From Microthrixaceae bacterium (GTDB lineage: Bacteria; Actinomycetota; Acidimicrobiia; Acidimicrobiales; Microtrichaceae): a stretch of DNA of 64,000 bases. The stretch spans positions 38,694-102,693 of the forward strand of contig JAMLGM010000011.1 in the NCBI GenBank assembly GCA_023957975.1. The letters are read 5' to 3'. Shown here in pieces: positions 43,547 through 51,657 of the stretch. The notes under the pieces are model-generated. The model made no database searches. It had not been told where the DNA came from and worked only from the letters and a program-made list of their open reading frames with translations. A program made the translations under genes and the position numbers. The stretch's first letter is position 1. Each line of letters opens with the position of its first letter.

Positions 43547-43567
43547 GCCCACAGTTGAACTGTGGGC
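43547..43567. terminator. Second hairpin after the glycine-rich lipoprotein
   Basis: GCCCACAGTT and AACTGTGGGC form a 10-bp palindrome with one central base, followed on the minus strand by AAAT. It lies 12 bp past the stop of the lipoprotein gene. Confidence 0.5.
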
Positions 43568-43579
43568 AGCGTCTGAGCG

Positions 43580-45223
43580 CTACAGCGTCGCGAGCCCAAC
43601 GACAGCGCCCGAGGCGCCAGCGTTGCCGCCCGTGCCGCCAGCACCAGCGGTGCCACCGGAGACGCTCGGCGAGCCGTTGACCGCTCCGGTGCCGCTCAGC
43701 GCGATGCCGATGGCGTTGCCGCCGGCACCACCGCCGCCAGCGCCTGAGTTGCCGCCAGCGCCGCCAGCTCCACCGGCACCACCGGCACCACCCTTCTGGA
43801 ATGCCGCGCCTCCGGCACCTCCGGCGCCGCCGGGCTGGCCGAGGCCGCCGTTGCCGCCGTTGCCACCCTTGCCGCCGGTGCCGACCTCGACCGTCACGCT
43901 GGCGAGGGTCGGGTTGGAGTTGTGCAACACGAGTGCGATGGAGGCCGCCCCAGCGGTGCCGCCGGTGCCGCCCAAGGTGGCAGCCGCGCCGCCCGCACCG
44001 CCGCCACCACCGGCGCCGCCGAAGTCGTCGACGTCGCAGTCGGCGCCACCGCCGCCACCGCCGCCACCACCGCCACCACCGGCGTTACCAGCACCACCGG
44101 CTCCGCCGGTCGCTGACGCGGCGGGGGTCCAAGCCCAGGTCGTGGTGTTGACGGTTCCGTTCGAGGAGGCACCTGCAACCCCGGCCGGGCCGGCGGAGCC
44201 TGCCGCTCCGTTGGTGCCGTTGGCGCCGTGGCCGGCGGTGCTCGAACCGCAGAAGGCCGCGGTCGTCAACGGTCCGCCGGCGTTACCTCCGCTAGCACCG
44301 CCAGACCCAGCAGCGCCGTTGAGGCCAGCGGTCGAGTCGTAGTTCCATTCCCACGCCCACACGCTGCACTTGGTGTCGATCTTGCCGCCGTCGCCACCCT
44401 TGCCGCCGGCATTGGGAGCACCGCCGCCGTTGCCCCCGGCCTTGCGAGTCGAGTCGTCGCATGAGCCCCCGCCGTTGGCGCCCGCCTCACCAGCGCTGCC
44501 GCTCGCCGCCGCGGTTTGCGAGGCGTTCGTGCCGGCGTTGCCGTTGGTGCCGTCACCGGCCACACCGCCACGGAAGGTCACGGTGTCGAAGACCAGAGCA
44601 TCGGTCGAGTTGGTGACCGCGGCCGCGATCGTGGCCTGCCCAGCCGATCCGTTGCGGCCCTGAACGACCAGGTCCGACACGACCGTCGCCGCGGAGATTC
44701 CATCGGCAACGAGGGATGGTGACGCCGTGGTCGAGGTCACCACGCTGTCGCCCGCACCAGCCTTCTTCCACGTCGTGGACTTGTAGTGACCGGACACGTT
44801 GATGCCTTCGGTAACGCTGAACGCACCGAAGGAGCCTTCGGAAACCAGCACCTGCGAGCGCGAGAACGCCACCGCCTGGCTGATGCCCTTGTTGATCGTG
44901 CGGCACGGTTCGGCGATGTCACCACACGTCGAGGTGTCGGAAGCCGCCGAGCTCACGTACACGTTGTTGGTCGCCACGCCGTCGACGCCGTCGCAGTTCT
45001 GATCGATGTCGTCGCCCAACGCATCGGCGGCACCCGGGTGGATTGTCGCATCGTTGTCGTTGCAGTCGGACGCCGTGTTGTAACCGTCGGCATCGTTATC
45101 CACCGGCGCTGCGGTCGTTGGTGTTGTCGTAGTCCCAGAGCCGCTGCCGCCGCTCGGTGTGCAGGCCGCGCCGCACAGCGCAAACGCGCCGACGACCACA
45201 GCAAGTGCTGATCGGTTGATCAT
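43580..45223 (-). CDS. Glycine-rich PGRS-like lipoprotein with MopE-type metal-binding segment
   Basis: A 547-residue protein from ATG 45223. The signal peptide ALAVVVGAFALCGAAC ends at a lipobox. A Thr-rich linker leads to DNDADGYNTASDCNDNDATI and later DIDQNCDGVDG, the MopE-type Ca/Cu-binding motif. A beta-helix-like region follows (TCGDIAEPCRTINKGISQAV) that matches the corresponding part of the large prepilin (15413-18292). The last ~330 residues are Gly/Ala/Asn-rich (GGAGGAGG-type) as in PE_PGRS proteins. Surface display or adhesion is likely, by inference. Confidence 0.82.
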   Translation of the reverse strand: MINRSALAVVVGAFALCGAACTPSGGSGSGTTTTPTTAAPVDNDADGYNTASDCNDNDATIHPGAADALGDDIDQNCDGVDGVATNNVYVSSAASDTSTCGDIAEPCRTINKGISQAVAFSRSQVLVSEGSFGAFSVTEGINVSGHYKSTTWKKAGAGDSVVTSTTASPSLVADGISAATVVSDLVVQGRNGSAGQATIAAAVTNSTDALVFDTVTFRGGVAGDGTNGNAGTNASQTAAASGSAGEAGANGGGSCDDSTRKAGGNGGGAPNAGGKGGDGGKIDTKCSVWAWEWNYDSTAGLNGAAGSGGASGGNAGGPLTTAAFCGSSTAGHGANGTNGAAGSAGPAGVAGASSNGTVNTTTWAWTPAASATGGAGGAGNAGGGGGGGGGGGGADCDVDDFGGAGGGGGAGGAAATLGGTGGTAGAASIALVLHNSNPTLASVTVEVGTGGKGGNGGNGGLGQPGGAGGAGGAAFQKGGAGGAGGAGGAGGNSGAGGGGAGGNAIGIALSGTGAVNGSPSVSGGTAGAGGTGGNAGASGAVVGLATL

Positions 45224-45422
45224 GTCTATTGCCCCTCCTCGGCATCCATTCCGTACATGGACGTCCGGTATTGCCTACGCCAGACCGGTGGGCGCGTCAA
45301 GGGTTGAACGGCCACGAAATGTCAGGTAGGGGCCTCAAGTTGGGCGGCGCCTGGGTGCAGATTCGGTCTCGGGTGGGCCGAACGACTGGGTTGCCGCGGG
45401 TCGGGTCGACTAGACGGATCGG

Positions 45423-46502
45423 ATGGATCGCAACGACACGGTCGACCGCAACGACACCCCCGACCGACACGGCACCCCCGAGCGCCACGACAACCTCGAG
45501 CGACACGGCACCCCTCCGTTGTTCTCCATCGTGCTCGCCGCGCATAACGCGCAGGACCTCCTCGAGATCACGTTGCGGTCGGTGCTCGATCAGAGTTGCC
45601 GAGACTTCGAACTCATCGTCGTCAACGACGGCTCCACCGACGCGACCGGCGACGTGATCGACCGGTTCGCTGCGCTCGACGATCGGGTGGTGGTGGTGCA
45701 CCTCGACTCCAACGTCGGACGTTCCGCAGCCCGCAACGCCGGGCTCGACCGGGTTCGGGGCCAGTGGCACGTCCCGATGGATGCCGACGACCTGTGGGCG
45801 CCGGATCGGCTTTTGTGGTTCGCCGATGCCATCGCAGCACACCCGGATGCATCGATCGTGGCCGATGATCTGATCGAGTTTTCTCAGAGCGATGACGGCA
45901 CGGTCGAACTCGGCCGCCGCTATGCCAGTCGGGTGACGTGGCGTTCCGGCAAGGTCGGGCCGGTGCGGATCGCGCCGTGGTTTGTCGATCACGAGGCGGT
46001 CATGCAGCCGGCTGTTCGCATGTCCCTCATCCGCGAACGAGACATTCGATATCCGGAAACGATGTCGTCGGCCGAGGACAAGGCGTTTCGATGGCAGGCG
46101 CTGTTCGCTCCGGGGGTCGCCCCGCCCGTGCGGGTCGGCAGGCTCGGGTATTACTACCGGGTCGGCGAGTCGATGCGCGCGTCGAACATGGCGGAGTCGC
46201 GGATTCTCGCCACGGACCTGGTCGCGAAGCGAACGGGCAATGCCGAGTTCCGGCGCCTCGCCGACAGGACCAATCCCGGCAGGGTGTGGGTGGCCCAACG
46301 CGCCGATCGCATGTGGAGCGCCTCGGGCCGTTCGGCTCCGCGCGACGAGGGAACCGATGGCATCGAGTTGCATCCGAACGCTCTGGCCGGAGTCGCGGTG
46401 CTGGCGCTGGGCCGGCTGTGGCGCGGTCTGGCGTTGCTGTCGGATCGCAAGCAACGCCCGGTGGTGCTCGCCGACCTGCAGCGGCAACTGGCCCGCCGCT
46501 GA
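45423..46502 (+). CDS. Family 2 glycosyltransferase
   Basis: A 359-residue GT-A-fold enzyme. The first ~30 residues are a charged repeat (DRNDT, DRHGT, ERHGT) from tandem DNA. The domain then begins LFSIVLAAHNAQDLLEITL, with VVNDGSTDATGDVID, SNVGRSAARNAGLD and the metal-binding PMDADDLWAP. The C-terminal region is helical. It would add a sugar to a cell-envelope acceptor; the donor is unknown. It diverges from the glycine-rich lipoprotein. A family-1 palindrome follows the stop by 51 bp. Confidence 0.88.
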   Translation: MDRNDTVDRNDTPDRHGTPERHDNLERHGTPPLFSIVLAAHNAQDLLEITLRSVLDQSCRDFELIVVNDGSTDATGDVIDRFAALDDRVVVVHLDSNVGRSAARNAGLDRVRGQWHVPMDADDLWAPDRLLWFADAIAAHPDASIVADDLIEFSQSDDGTVELGRRYASRVTWRSGKVGPVRIAPWFVDHEAVMQPAVRMSLIRERDIRYPETMSSAEDKAFRWQALFAPGVAPPVRVGRLGYYYRVGESMRASNMAESRILATDLVAKRTGNAEFRRLADRTNPGRVWVAQRADRMWSASGRSAPRDEGTDGIELHPNALAGVAVLALGRLWRGLALLSDRKQRPVVLADLQRQLARR

Positions 46503-46553
46503 TCGACGCTGATCGCTGCCCAAAACGCCACCAAGAACGCCACCAAAAACGCC

Positions 46554-46603
46554 GTTCTCCGATAACCAGTGGTCGTGATCACGACCACTGGTTATCGGAG
46601 AAC
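46554..46603. repeat. Palindromic repeat, family 1, copy 8
   Basis: Perfect 50-bp palindrome between convergent genes. A 12-bp tandem (AACGCCACCAA-type) precedes it. Confidence 0.97.
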
Positions 46604-46641
46604 AGGCTGGGGGCAGGCAGGTTGGTTAGTGGCCGGGTGGT

Positions 46642-47412
46642 TTAGAAGATGCGAACCGGCGTGCCGACCGGGGCGAGACCGCTCGCCCACAACATGTCGA
46701 TGTCGGGGTTGTACATGCGCACGCAACCGCTCGAGGCGTTGTAGTTGGGCACACTCGGGTACCCGTGGAACGCATACCCACCGTGGAAGTACTTGGGGCG
46801 CCACAGTCGACCGAGCCGTGCGACGCGCAACCCGTTGATCTCGCGTTGGATCCTGTACGAACCGCGCGGCGTCGGAGTGGAGGACTTGCCGGTCGAGACG
46901 TCGAAGACCCAATCGGTCACGCCATTGGTCGACACGATCATGATCTGACGGTTGATGTCGACCTCGATATTGCGACCCAACGTCGGAAACGACGGCGTCA
47001 CGCGCTCGAGCGAAGCGCCGAGGATGAACCGCGACAGCGGGTCGAGCACGCCCGACCGCGGCAGGAGGTGGTACTTCTGGAACGCGGTCAACGCGTGGCG
47101 GGTCGACTCGCCGAACGCTCCGGGGAAGTCCTGGATGTGATAGCCGCGCAGCACCAGGTGGATCTGCATCAGGAACACTTCGGCGCTGTGTTGACCCTTG
47201 GCCAAGTCGGGGCCCGACAACGGGAGATAGAACAGCGTGACCGGACCGGCGGGAGCCGGCGCAGGTGCGGGCGCCGCAGTCGTCGGGACCTCGGTCGCGG
47301 GGGTCTCCTGGAGGGGAGCGGCACCGGCGCCAGGGGCTGTGGCGCCAAGGGTCAACGCCAACGCGAGTGGCGCGGCGACGGCGAGATTGCGAAGTCGGAC
47401 ACGTGCAGTCAT
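46642..47412 (-). CDS. L,D-transpeptidase with N-terminal peptidoglycan-binding-like domain
   Basis: A 256-residue exported enzyme. The signal peptide NLAVAAPLALALTLGATAPG ends in AxA, then a Pro/Ala linker. A PGBD-like helical segment follows (FGESTRHALTAFQKYHLL). The YkuD domain has IEVDINRQIMIV, TPRGSYRI, then HGYPSVPNYNASSGCVRM with catalytic His and Cys. It forms 3-3 crosslinks or anchors in peptidoglycan. ATG 47412 is preferred because it gives a proper signal peptide. Confidence 0.9.
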   Translation of the reverse strand: MTARVRLRNLAVAAPLALALTLGATAPGAGAAPLQETPATEVPTTAAPAPAPAPAGPVTLFYLPLSGPDLAKGQHSAEVFLMQIHLVLRGYHIQDFPGAFGESTRHALTAFQKYHLLPRSGVLDPLSRFILGASLERVTPSFPTLGRNIEVDINRQIMIVSTNGVTDWVFDVSTGKSSTPTPRGSYRIQREINGLRVARLGRLWRPKYFHGGYAFHGYPSVPNYNASSGCVRMYNPDIDMLWASGLAPVGTPVRIF

Positions 47413-47537
47413 GACAAGAGAGGCTATCGGCGCAAAGGGCCAATCATGCCGGACCCCACGCGAATCGTTCCGACCAAACCCCGACCAACCCCGGTCGCGC
47501 AGCCGGGGCCTCACCGTCACGCGATATCGTGCCGCGC

Positions 47538-48938
47538 ATGACTCGACCCGCAACGCTCGGCGAACTCAAGGCATCCGGCTGGGAATCGGTCCCGGTGAAG
47601 GAGGAGTTGCGTCGCAACGCCATTGCGAAGATCCGTGCCGCGGAGCCGCTCGTCGCTCATGTCATGGGGTACGAAGACACGGTCGTTCCCCAGATCGAGA
47701 CGGCCCTGCTCGCCGGCCACGACATCGTGTTCCTCGGCGAACGCGGTCAGGCCAAGACCCGCATCATCCGCGGTCTGGTCGATCTGCTCGACGAGTACAT
47801 GCCGATCGTCGCCGGCAGCGAGATCAACGACGACCCGTACAACCCGATCTCGCGCTATGCGCGGGACCTCGTGGCCGAACACGGAGACGACACTCACATC
47901 GACTGGGTGCATCGAAGCGAACGGTACGGAGAAAAGCTCGCCACCCCCGACACCTCGATCGCCGATCTCATCGGCGAGGTCGACCCGATCAAAGTCGCCG
48001 AAGGCCGCTACCTGTCCGACGAACTCACGCTGCATTACGGCCTCGTACCGCGCACCAACCGCGGCATCTTCGCAATCAACGAACTGCCCGACCTCGCCGA
48101 GCGCATCCAGGTCGGCCTGCTGAACGTGCTCGAGGAGCGCGACGTGCAGGTGCGCGGCTACAAGATCCGCCTCCCACTCGACCTCGTGATGGTGGCCTCG
48201 GCCAACCCGGAGGACTACACGAACCGCGGTCGGATGATCACCCCACTCAAGGATCGTTTCGGCGCCCAGATCCGCACCCACTACCCGCTCGACGTCGAGA
48301 CCGAAATGGCGATCATCGACCAGGAAGCGGCGCCGCTTCAGGCCGCCGGGCTCACCGTCGACGTTCCTGAGTTCATGACCGAGATCATCGCCACGTTCAG
48401 TCAGTTGGCACGCGAGTCGAACCACATCAGCCAGCGCTCGGGGGTGTCGGTGCGCCTGACCGTATCGAACCACGAGTCGGTGGTGGCGGCCGCGGCGCGC
48501 CGGGCGCTGTATGCCGGTGAGTCGGTGGTTGCGCCTCGGGTCTGCGACCTCGATGCCATCGCTGCGTCGACGGCGGGCAAGATCGAGATCGAGTCGATCG
48601 ACAGCGCCCGCGACGAACTCGTTATCCGCCACCTCGTGAACGCCGCGGTGCTCACCGTGTTTCGCGAGCGTGTCGGCCCGCAGTACCTCATCAGCATCGC
48701 CGAGGCGTTCGAAGGGCGCGAACCGGTCGTCGCCGGCGAGGACGTTGGAGCGCAGGAGTACGTCTCGCTGTGTACCGAGATCGCGCCGCTCGGCGAGGCG
48801 GTGCGCTCGGTGACCGGCTCGGAACGCCCCGAGGTCGTCGCCAGCGCCGTCGAGTTGGTGCTCGAAGGGCTGCACCTGTCGAAGCGCCTCAACAAAGAAG
48901 CGTTCGGCGGGCGAGCCCAGTACCGCTCGCGGGCATGA
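47538..48938 (+). CDS. MoxR-type AAA+ ATPase (magnesium chelatase-like)
   Basis: A 466-residue AAA+ ATPase. Walker A-type loop FLGERGQAKTRIIRG (~70), Walker B region GIFAINELPDLAERIQVGLL, then LPLDLVMVASANPEDYTNRG and the arginine-rich MITPLKDRF. MoxR enzymes normally work with a von Willebrand protein as a chaperone pair. The VWA protein here is at 51658, separated from it by an inserted ABC pair. The last codons overlap the next gene (ATGA). Confidence 0.88.
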   Translation: MTRPATLGELKASGWESVPVKEELRRNAIAKIRAAEPLVAHVMGYEDTVVPQIETALLAGHDIVFLGERGQAKTRIIRGLVDLLDEYMPIVAGSEINDDPYNPISRYARDLVAEHGDDTHIDWVHRSERYGEKLATPDTSIADLIGEVDPIKVAEGRYLSDELTLHYGLVPRTNRGIFAINELPDLAERIQVGLLNVLEERDVQVRGYKIRLPLDLVMVASANPEDYTNRGRMITPLKDRFGAQIRTHYPLDVETEMAIIDQEAAPLQAAGLTVDVPEFMTEIIATFSQLARESNHISQRSGVSVRLTVSNHESVVAAAARRALYAGESVVAPRVCDLDAIAASTAGKIEIESIDSARDELVIRHLVNAAVLTVFRERVGPQYLISIAEAFEGREPVVAGEDVGAQEYVSLCTEIAPLGEAVRSVTGSERPEVVASAVELVLEGLHLSKRLNKEAFGGRAQYRSRA

Positions 48939-49744
48939 GCGGCGCCGGACACGACCCGGACGCACCCGCCCTCACCGCTGCCGACCCGCGGGCCGTCATC
49001 ATCCGCGGGTTGACCAAGCGTTTCGGTGACCGTCACGCGGTCAACGGCATCAGCCTCGACGTGCCGCGGGGCGCCTTCTATGGCATCGTCGGTCCCAACG
49101 GTGCCGGCAAGTCGACGACGATCAAAATGTGCACGACGCTGCTGCGGCCCGATGCCGGCGACGTGTGGGTGGACGGCCATCACGTCTGGAGCGACGTCAC
49201 GGTGGCGAAGCATCGATTGGGTGTGCTCCCCGACGACCTCCCGCTGTTCGAGCGGCTGACCGGCGGGGAGTTCCTCAGCTTTCTCGGGGTATTTCGTGGG
49301 CTCGCGCCGGGCGTCGTCGCTGATCGCTCGGCCGCGCTCATGTCGGTGCTCGGCCTCGACGACGCGGCCCGGGTGCTGATCGCCGACTACTCGACCGGCA
49401 TGCGTAAGAAGATCAGCCTGGCGGCGGCCGTGTTGCACAATCCGCGAGTTCTGTTCCTCGACGAGCCGTTCGAATCGGTCGACCCGGTGTCGGCGCGGAC
49501 GATTCAAGACGTGTTGCACACCTACTGCGTCGGGGGTGGAACGGTCATCTTGTCGAGCCACGTCATGGACACCGTCGAGCGGCTGTGCGACCACGTCGCC
49601 ATCGTCAACGCCGGCATGATCGTGGCCGCAGGAACGGTCGAACAGGTTCGTGGCGGGCGACGGCTCGAAGACGTGTTCATCGACGCGGTCGGCGGGCGCA
49701 CCGCGCAGGGCGGTGACCTCGGTTGGCTCGGCACGGAGGTGTGA
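48935..49744 (+). CDS. ABC transporter ATPase subunit
   Basis: A 269-residue ATPase. Walker A VGPNGAGKSTT, Q-loop region near VLPDDLPLF, signature YSTGMRKKI, Walker B VLFLDEPFESVD, and switch His in ILSSHVMDT. Typical of export-type or Nat/Dra-like pairs. ATG at 48935 overlaps the ATPase gene before it, and the stop overlaps a possible GTG start of the permease (GTGA). It forms a unit with that permease. Confidence 0.92.
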   Translation: MSGAGHDPDAPALTAADPRAVIIRGLTKRFGDRHAVNGISLDVPRGAFYGIVGPNGAGKSTTIKMCTTLLRPDAGDVWVDGHHVWSDVTVAKHRLGVLPDDLPLFERLTGGEFLSFLGVFRGLAPGVVADRSAALMSVLGLDDAARVLIADYSTGMRKKISLAAAVLHNPRVLFLDEPFESVDPVSARTIQDVLHTYCVGGGTVILSSHVMDTVERLCDHVAIVNAGMIVAAGTVEQVRGGRRLEDVFIDAVGGRTAQGGDLGWLGTEV

Positions 49745-51477
49745 CTTCCGTGCCCCCTCCTCCAAATGCCCGTTCTCCGATAACCAGTGGTCGTGATCAC
49801 GACCACTGGTTATCGGAGAACGGGTCGGCGGGGGGTGCGAACGGGTCGGCGGGGGGCTCGAACGGGTCGCTCACCTGGACCTTCGCCAAGCTGAAGTTCG
49901 TCCTGTTGCGGGCCTCGCTGCGGCGGCGACAAAGCGTGTGGAATCGCGTCGGCACGTTCGTCGCGCTCCTGGCGTCGCTGCTGGGGGCGATCGCCGGCTT
50001 CATCGCGACCGTGTCGTTGCGCGGTGGATGGTCGGCCGTCGCCGAGGAGCGGTTCCTCGTCATCGGCTGCTTTCTCGTCATCTTCGGCTGGTGGTTCGGC
50101 CCCGTCCTCAGCGGCGGCTCCGACGAAACGGTTGACCCGATGCGCCTCGCGTTGTTGCCCCTCACGCGTGCGCAGTTGCGGCGCGGTCAGATCGCCGCCG
50201 GGCTCGTTGGGCCGGCTCCGCTGATGGTGGTCGTGTGGGGGATCGGCCTGGTCATCGGCACCGCTGGCCCCTGGTGGACGGTGCCCTTTTCGATCCTCGC
50301 CGCGGTGGTCCTCGTTTTGACGGCGCTCATCGGCAGCCGCGCCATCGCTACATCGCTCGCGGTGCTGAACCGCACCCGCCGTGGCGGCGATCTTGCGACC
50401 TTCGTGGCGGTGCTCGGAGCGGCGATGTTGTTCGTCGCCGGGCAGGCGCTGCAGTTCATCTCCGACGAGCAACTCGACACGATGACCCGGATCGCGAGAG
50501 CGACACCCCTCGGCATGATCGGCGACGCCTTCCGGCTGCTCGGCGACGGCGACGTCGTGGGCGCGCTGTGGCGCATCGCCGCGCTCGGTGCCGTCGCCGC
50601 AGCAGCGGCGTGGTGCTGGAGTCGCCAACTCGACCGCCTGATGTCGGAATCGGATGTGCGCGGACGCCTCGAGGCCGCCGCCACGATCAGCGCATTGCCG
50701 ATCTTCGACGGCTTCAGGTCTCGTCTGGCCCACACCCCGGCGGGAGCGGCCGTCGCCAGGGAGATCGTCTATCTCAAACGTTCGCCCGGCCGAAGGGCGT
50801 CCATGCTCACCTCGCTCATGTTGGGTTTCGCCTACGTGGCGATGCTCGCGGCGCGCGGCCAGATCCGCGATCCGATGATCGTGCTCGTCTCGCCGCTCGC
50901 CATGGTGTTCGCGCTGCAGTACGCCGCGAACCAGAACGGCGTCGACCCGGCCGCGTTCTGGATCGAGGTCGTGGCGGGACCTCAACAGATCGCCCGCTGG
51001 GCCGGACGGCAGGCGTTGGGGGCGGTGTCGATCCTGACGCCGGTACTCATCACCGGTGTTGTGCTGGCCGCGGTGTCGGGTGGGTGGCGACAGTTCGCGG
51101 TGATGGTCGCCACGATGATCGGAGCGACGTTCGCGCTCGTCGGGCTCGGGTCCGCCATGTCGCCGGCATTCGCCACGCCGGTGCCCGACAGCGGCAACCC
51201 GTTCGGCAACCGACAGGCCATGCAGGGCACGGGATGCGTGGCTGGCCTCGTCGGCATCATGTATCTGGTGGTCGGGGCGGCGATCGTGGCGCTGCCGGAG
51301 ATCTCGCTGTGGTGGGCGGTCGACAACCGCCGGTGGGGCCTCGCCGCGCTCGTGTTCATCGGGGCGTTGGCGGCACAGCTCGGCGTGTGGTTCGCGTCGT
51401 CGCGCTTTGCCATCAGGTCGCTGGCGCGCAACGAGCTCGTCGTGCTCGAACGCCTCGACGCCCGCCTCAACGCCTGA
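49741..51477 (+). CDS. ABC transporter permease, with palindromic repeat read in frame at its N-terminus
   Basis: About 578 residues; ~10 membrane helices, including FVALLASLLGAIAGFIATVSL and VGIMYLVVGAAIVALPEI. The membrane part begins WTFAKLKFVLLRASLRRR. The start is unclear: GTG 49741 (overlapping the ATPase stop) or GTG 49750 with GGAGG upstream. No start codon is seen between them and the conserved N-terminus, so codons 11-27 are the palindrome read through (SPITSGRDHDHWLSEN). A Gly/Ser/Asn repeat from a ~21-bp tandem follows. The repeat therefore appears to be part of the gene. Confidence 0.78.
   Translation: MTSVPPPPNARSPITSGRDHDHWLSENGSAGGANGSAGGSNGSLTWTFAKLKFVLLRASLRRRQSVWNRVGTFVALLASLLGAIAGFIATVSLRGGWSAVAEERFLVIGCFLVIFGWWFGPVLSGGSDETVDPMRLALLPLTRAQLRRGQIAAGLVGPAPLMVVVWGIGLVIGTAGPWWTVPFSILAAVVLVLTALIGSRAIATSLAVLNRTRRGGDLATFVAVLGAAMLFVAGQALQFISDEQLDTMTRIARATPLGMIGDAFRLLGDGDVVGALWRIAALGAVAAAAAWCWSRQLDRLMSESDVRGRLEAAATISALPIFDGFRSRLAHTPAGAAVAREIVYLKRSPGRRASMLTSLMLGFAYVAMLAARGQIRDPMIVLVSPLAMVFALQYAANQNGVDPAAFWIEVVAGPQQIARWAGRQALGAVSILTPVLITGVVLAAVSGGWRQFAVMVATMIGATFALVGLGSAMSPAFATPVPDSGNPFGNRQAMQGTGCVAGLVGIMYLVVGAAIVALPEISLWWAVDNRRWGLAALVFIGALAAQLGVWFASSRFAIRSLARNELVVLERLDARLNA
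49772..49821. repeat. Palindromic repeat, family 1, copy 9
   Basis: Perfect 50-bp palindrome inside the permease reading frame. Immediately after it GAACGGGTCGGCGGGG recurs about every 21 bp (49816-49870). Confidence 0.97.
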
Positions 51478-51518
51478 CCGCCCTCAGCCCCTCAGCCGCC
51501 CTCAGCCGCCCTCAGCCT

Positions 51519-51568
51519 GTTCTCCGATAACCAGTGGTCGTGATCACGACCACTGGTTATCGGAGAAC
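51519..51568. repeat. Palindromic repeat, family 1, copy 10
   Basis: Perfect 50-bp palindrome 42 bp after the permease stop. CCTCAGCCG-type tandem precedes and a 20-bp tandem follows. Confidence 0.97.
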
Positions 51569-51640
51569 TGGCGGGGGCGCGCGGGAACTGGCGGGGGCGC
51601 GCGGGAACTGGCGGGGGCGCGCGGGAACTGGCGGGGCTGG
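51565..51640 (+). repeat. 20-bp tandem array, ~3.8 units
   Basis: Units begin GAACTGGCGGGGGCGC at 51565, 51585, 51605 and 51625. The layout matches the array at 32664-32760, except T for A in the palindrome flank. Confidence 0.93.
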
Positions 51641-51657
51641 CGCGGTAGCGTCTCGAC

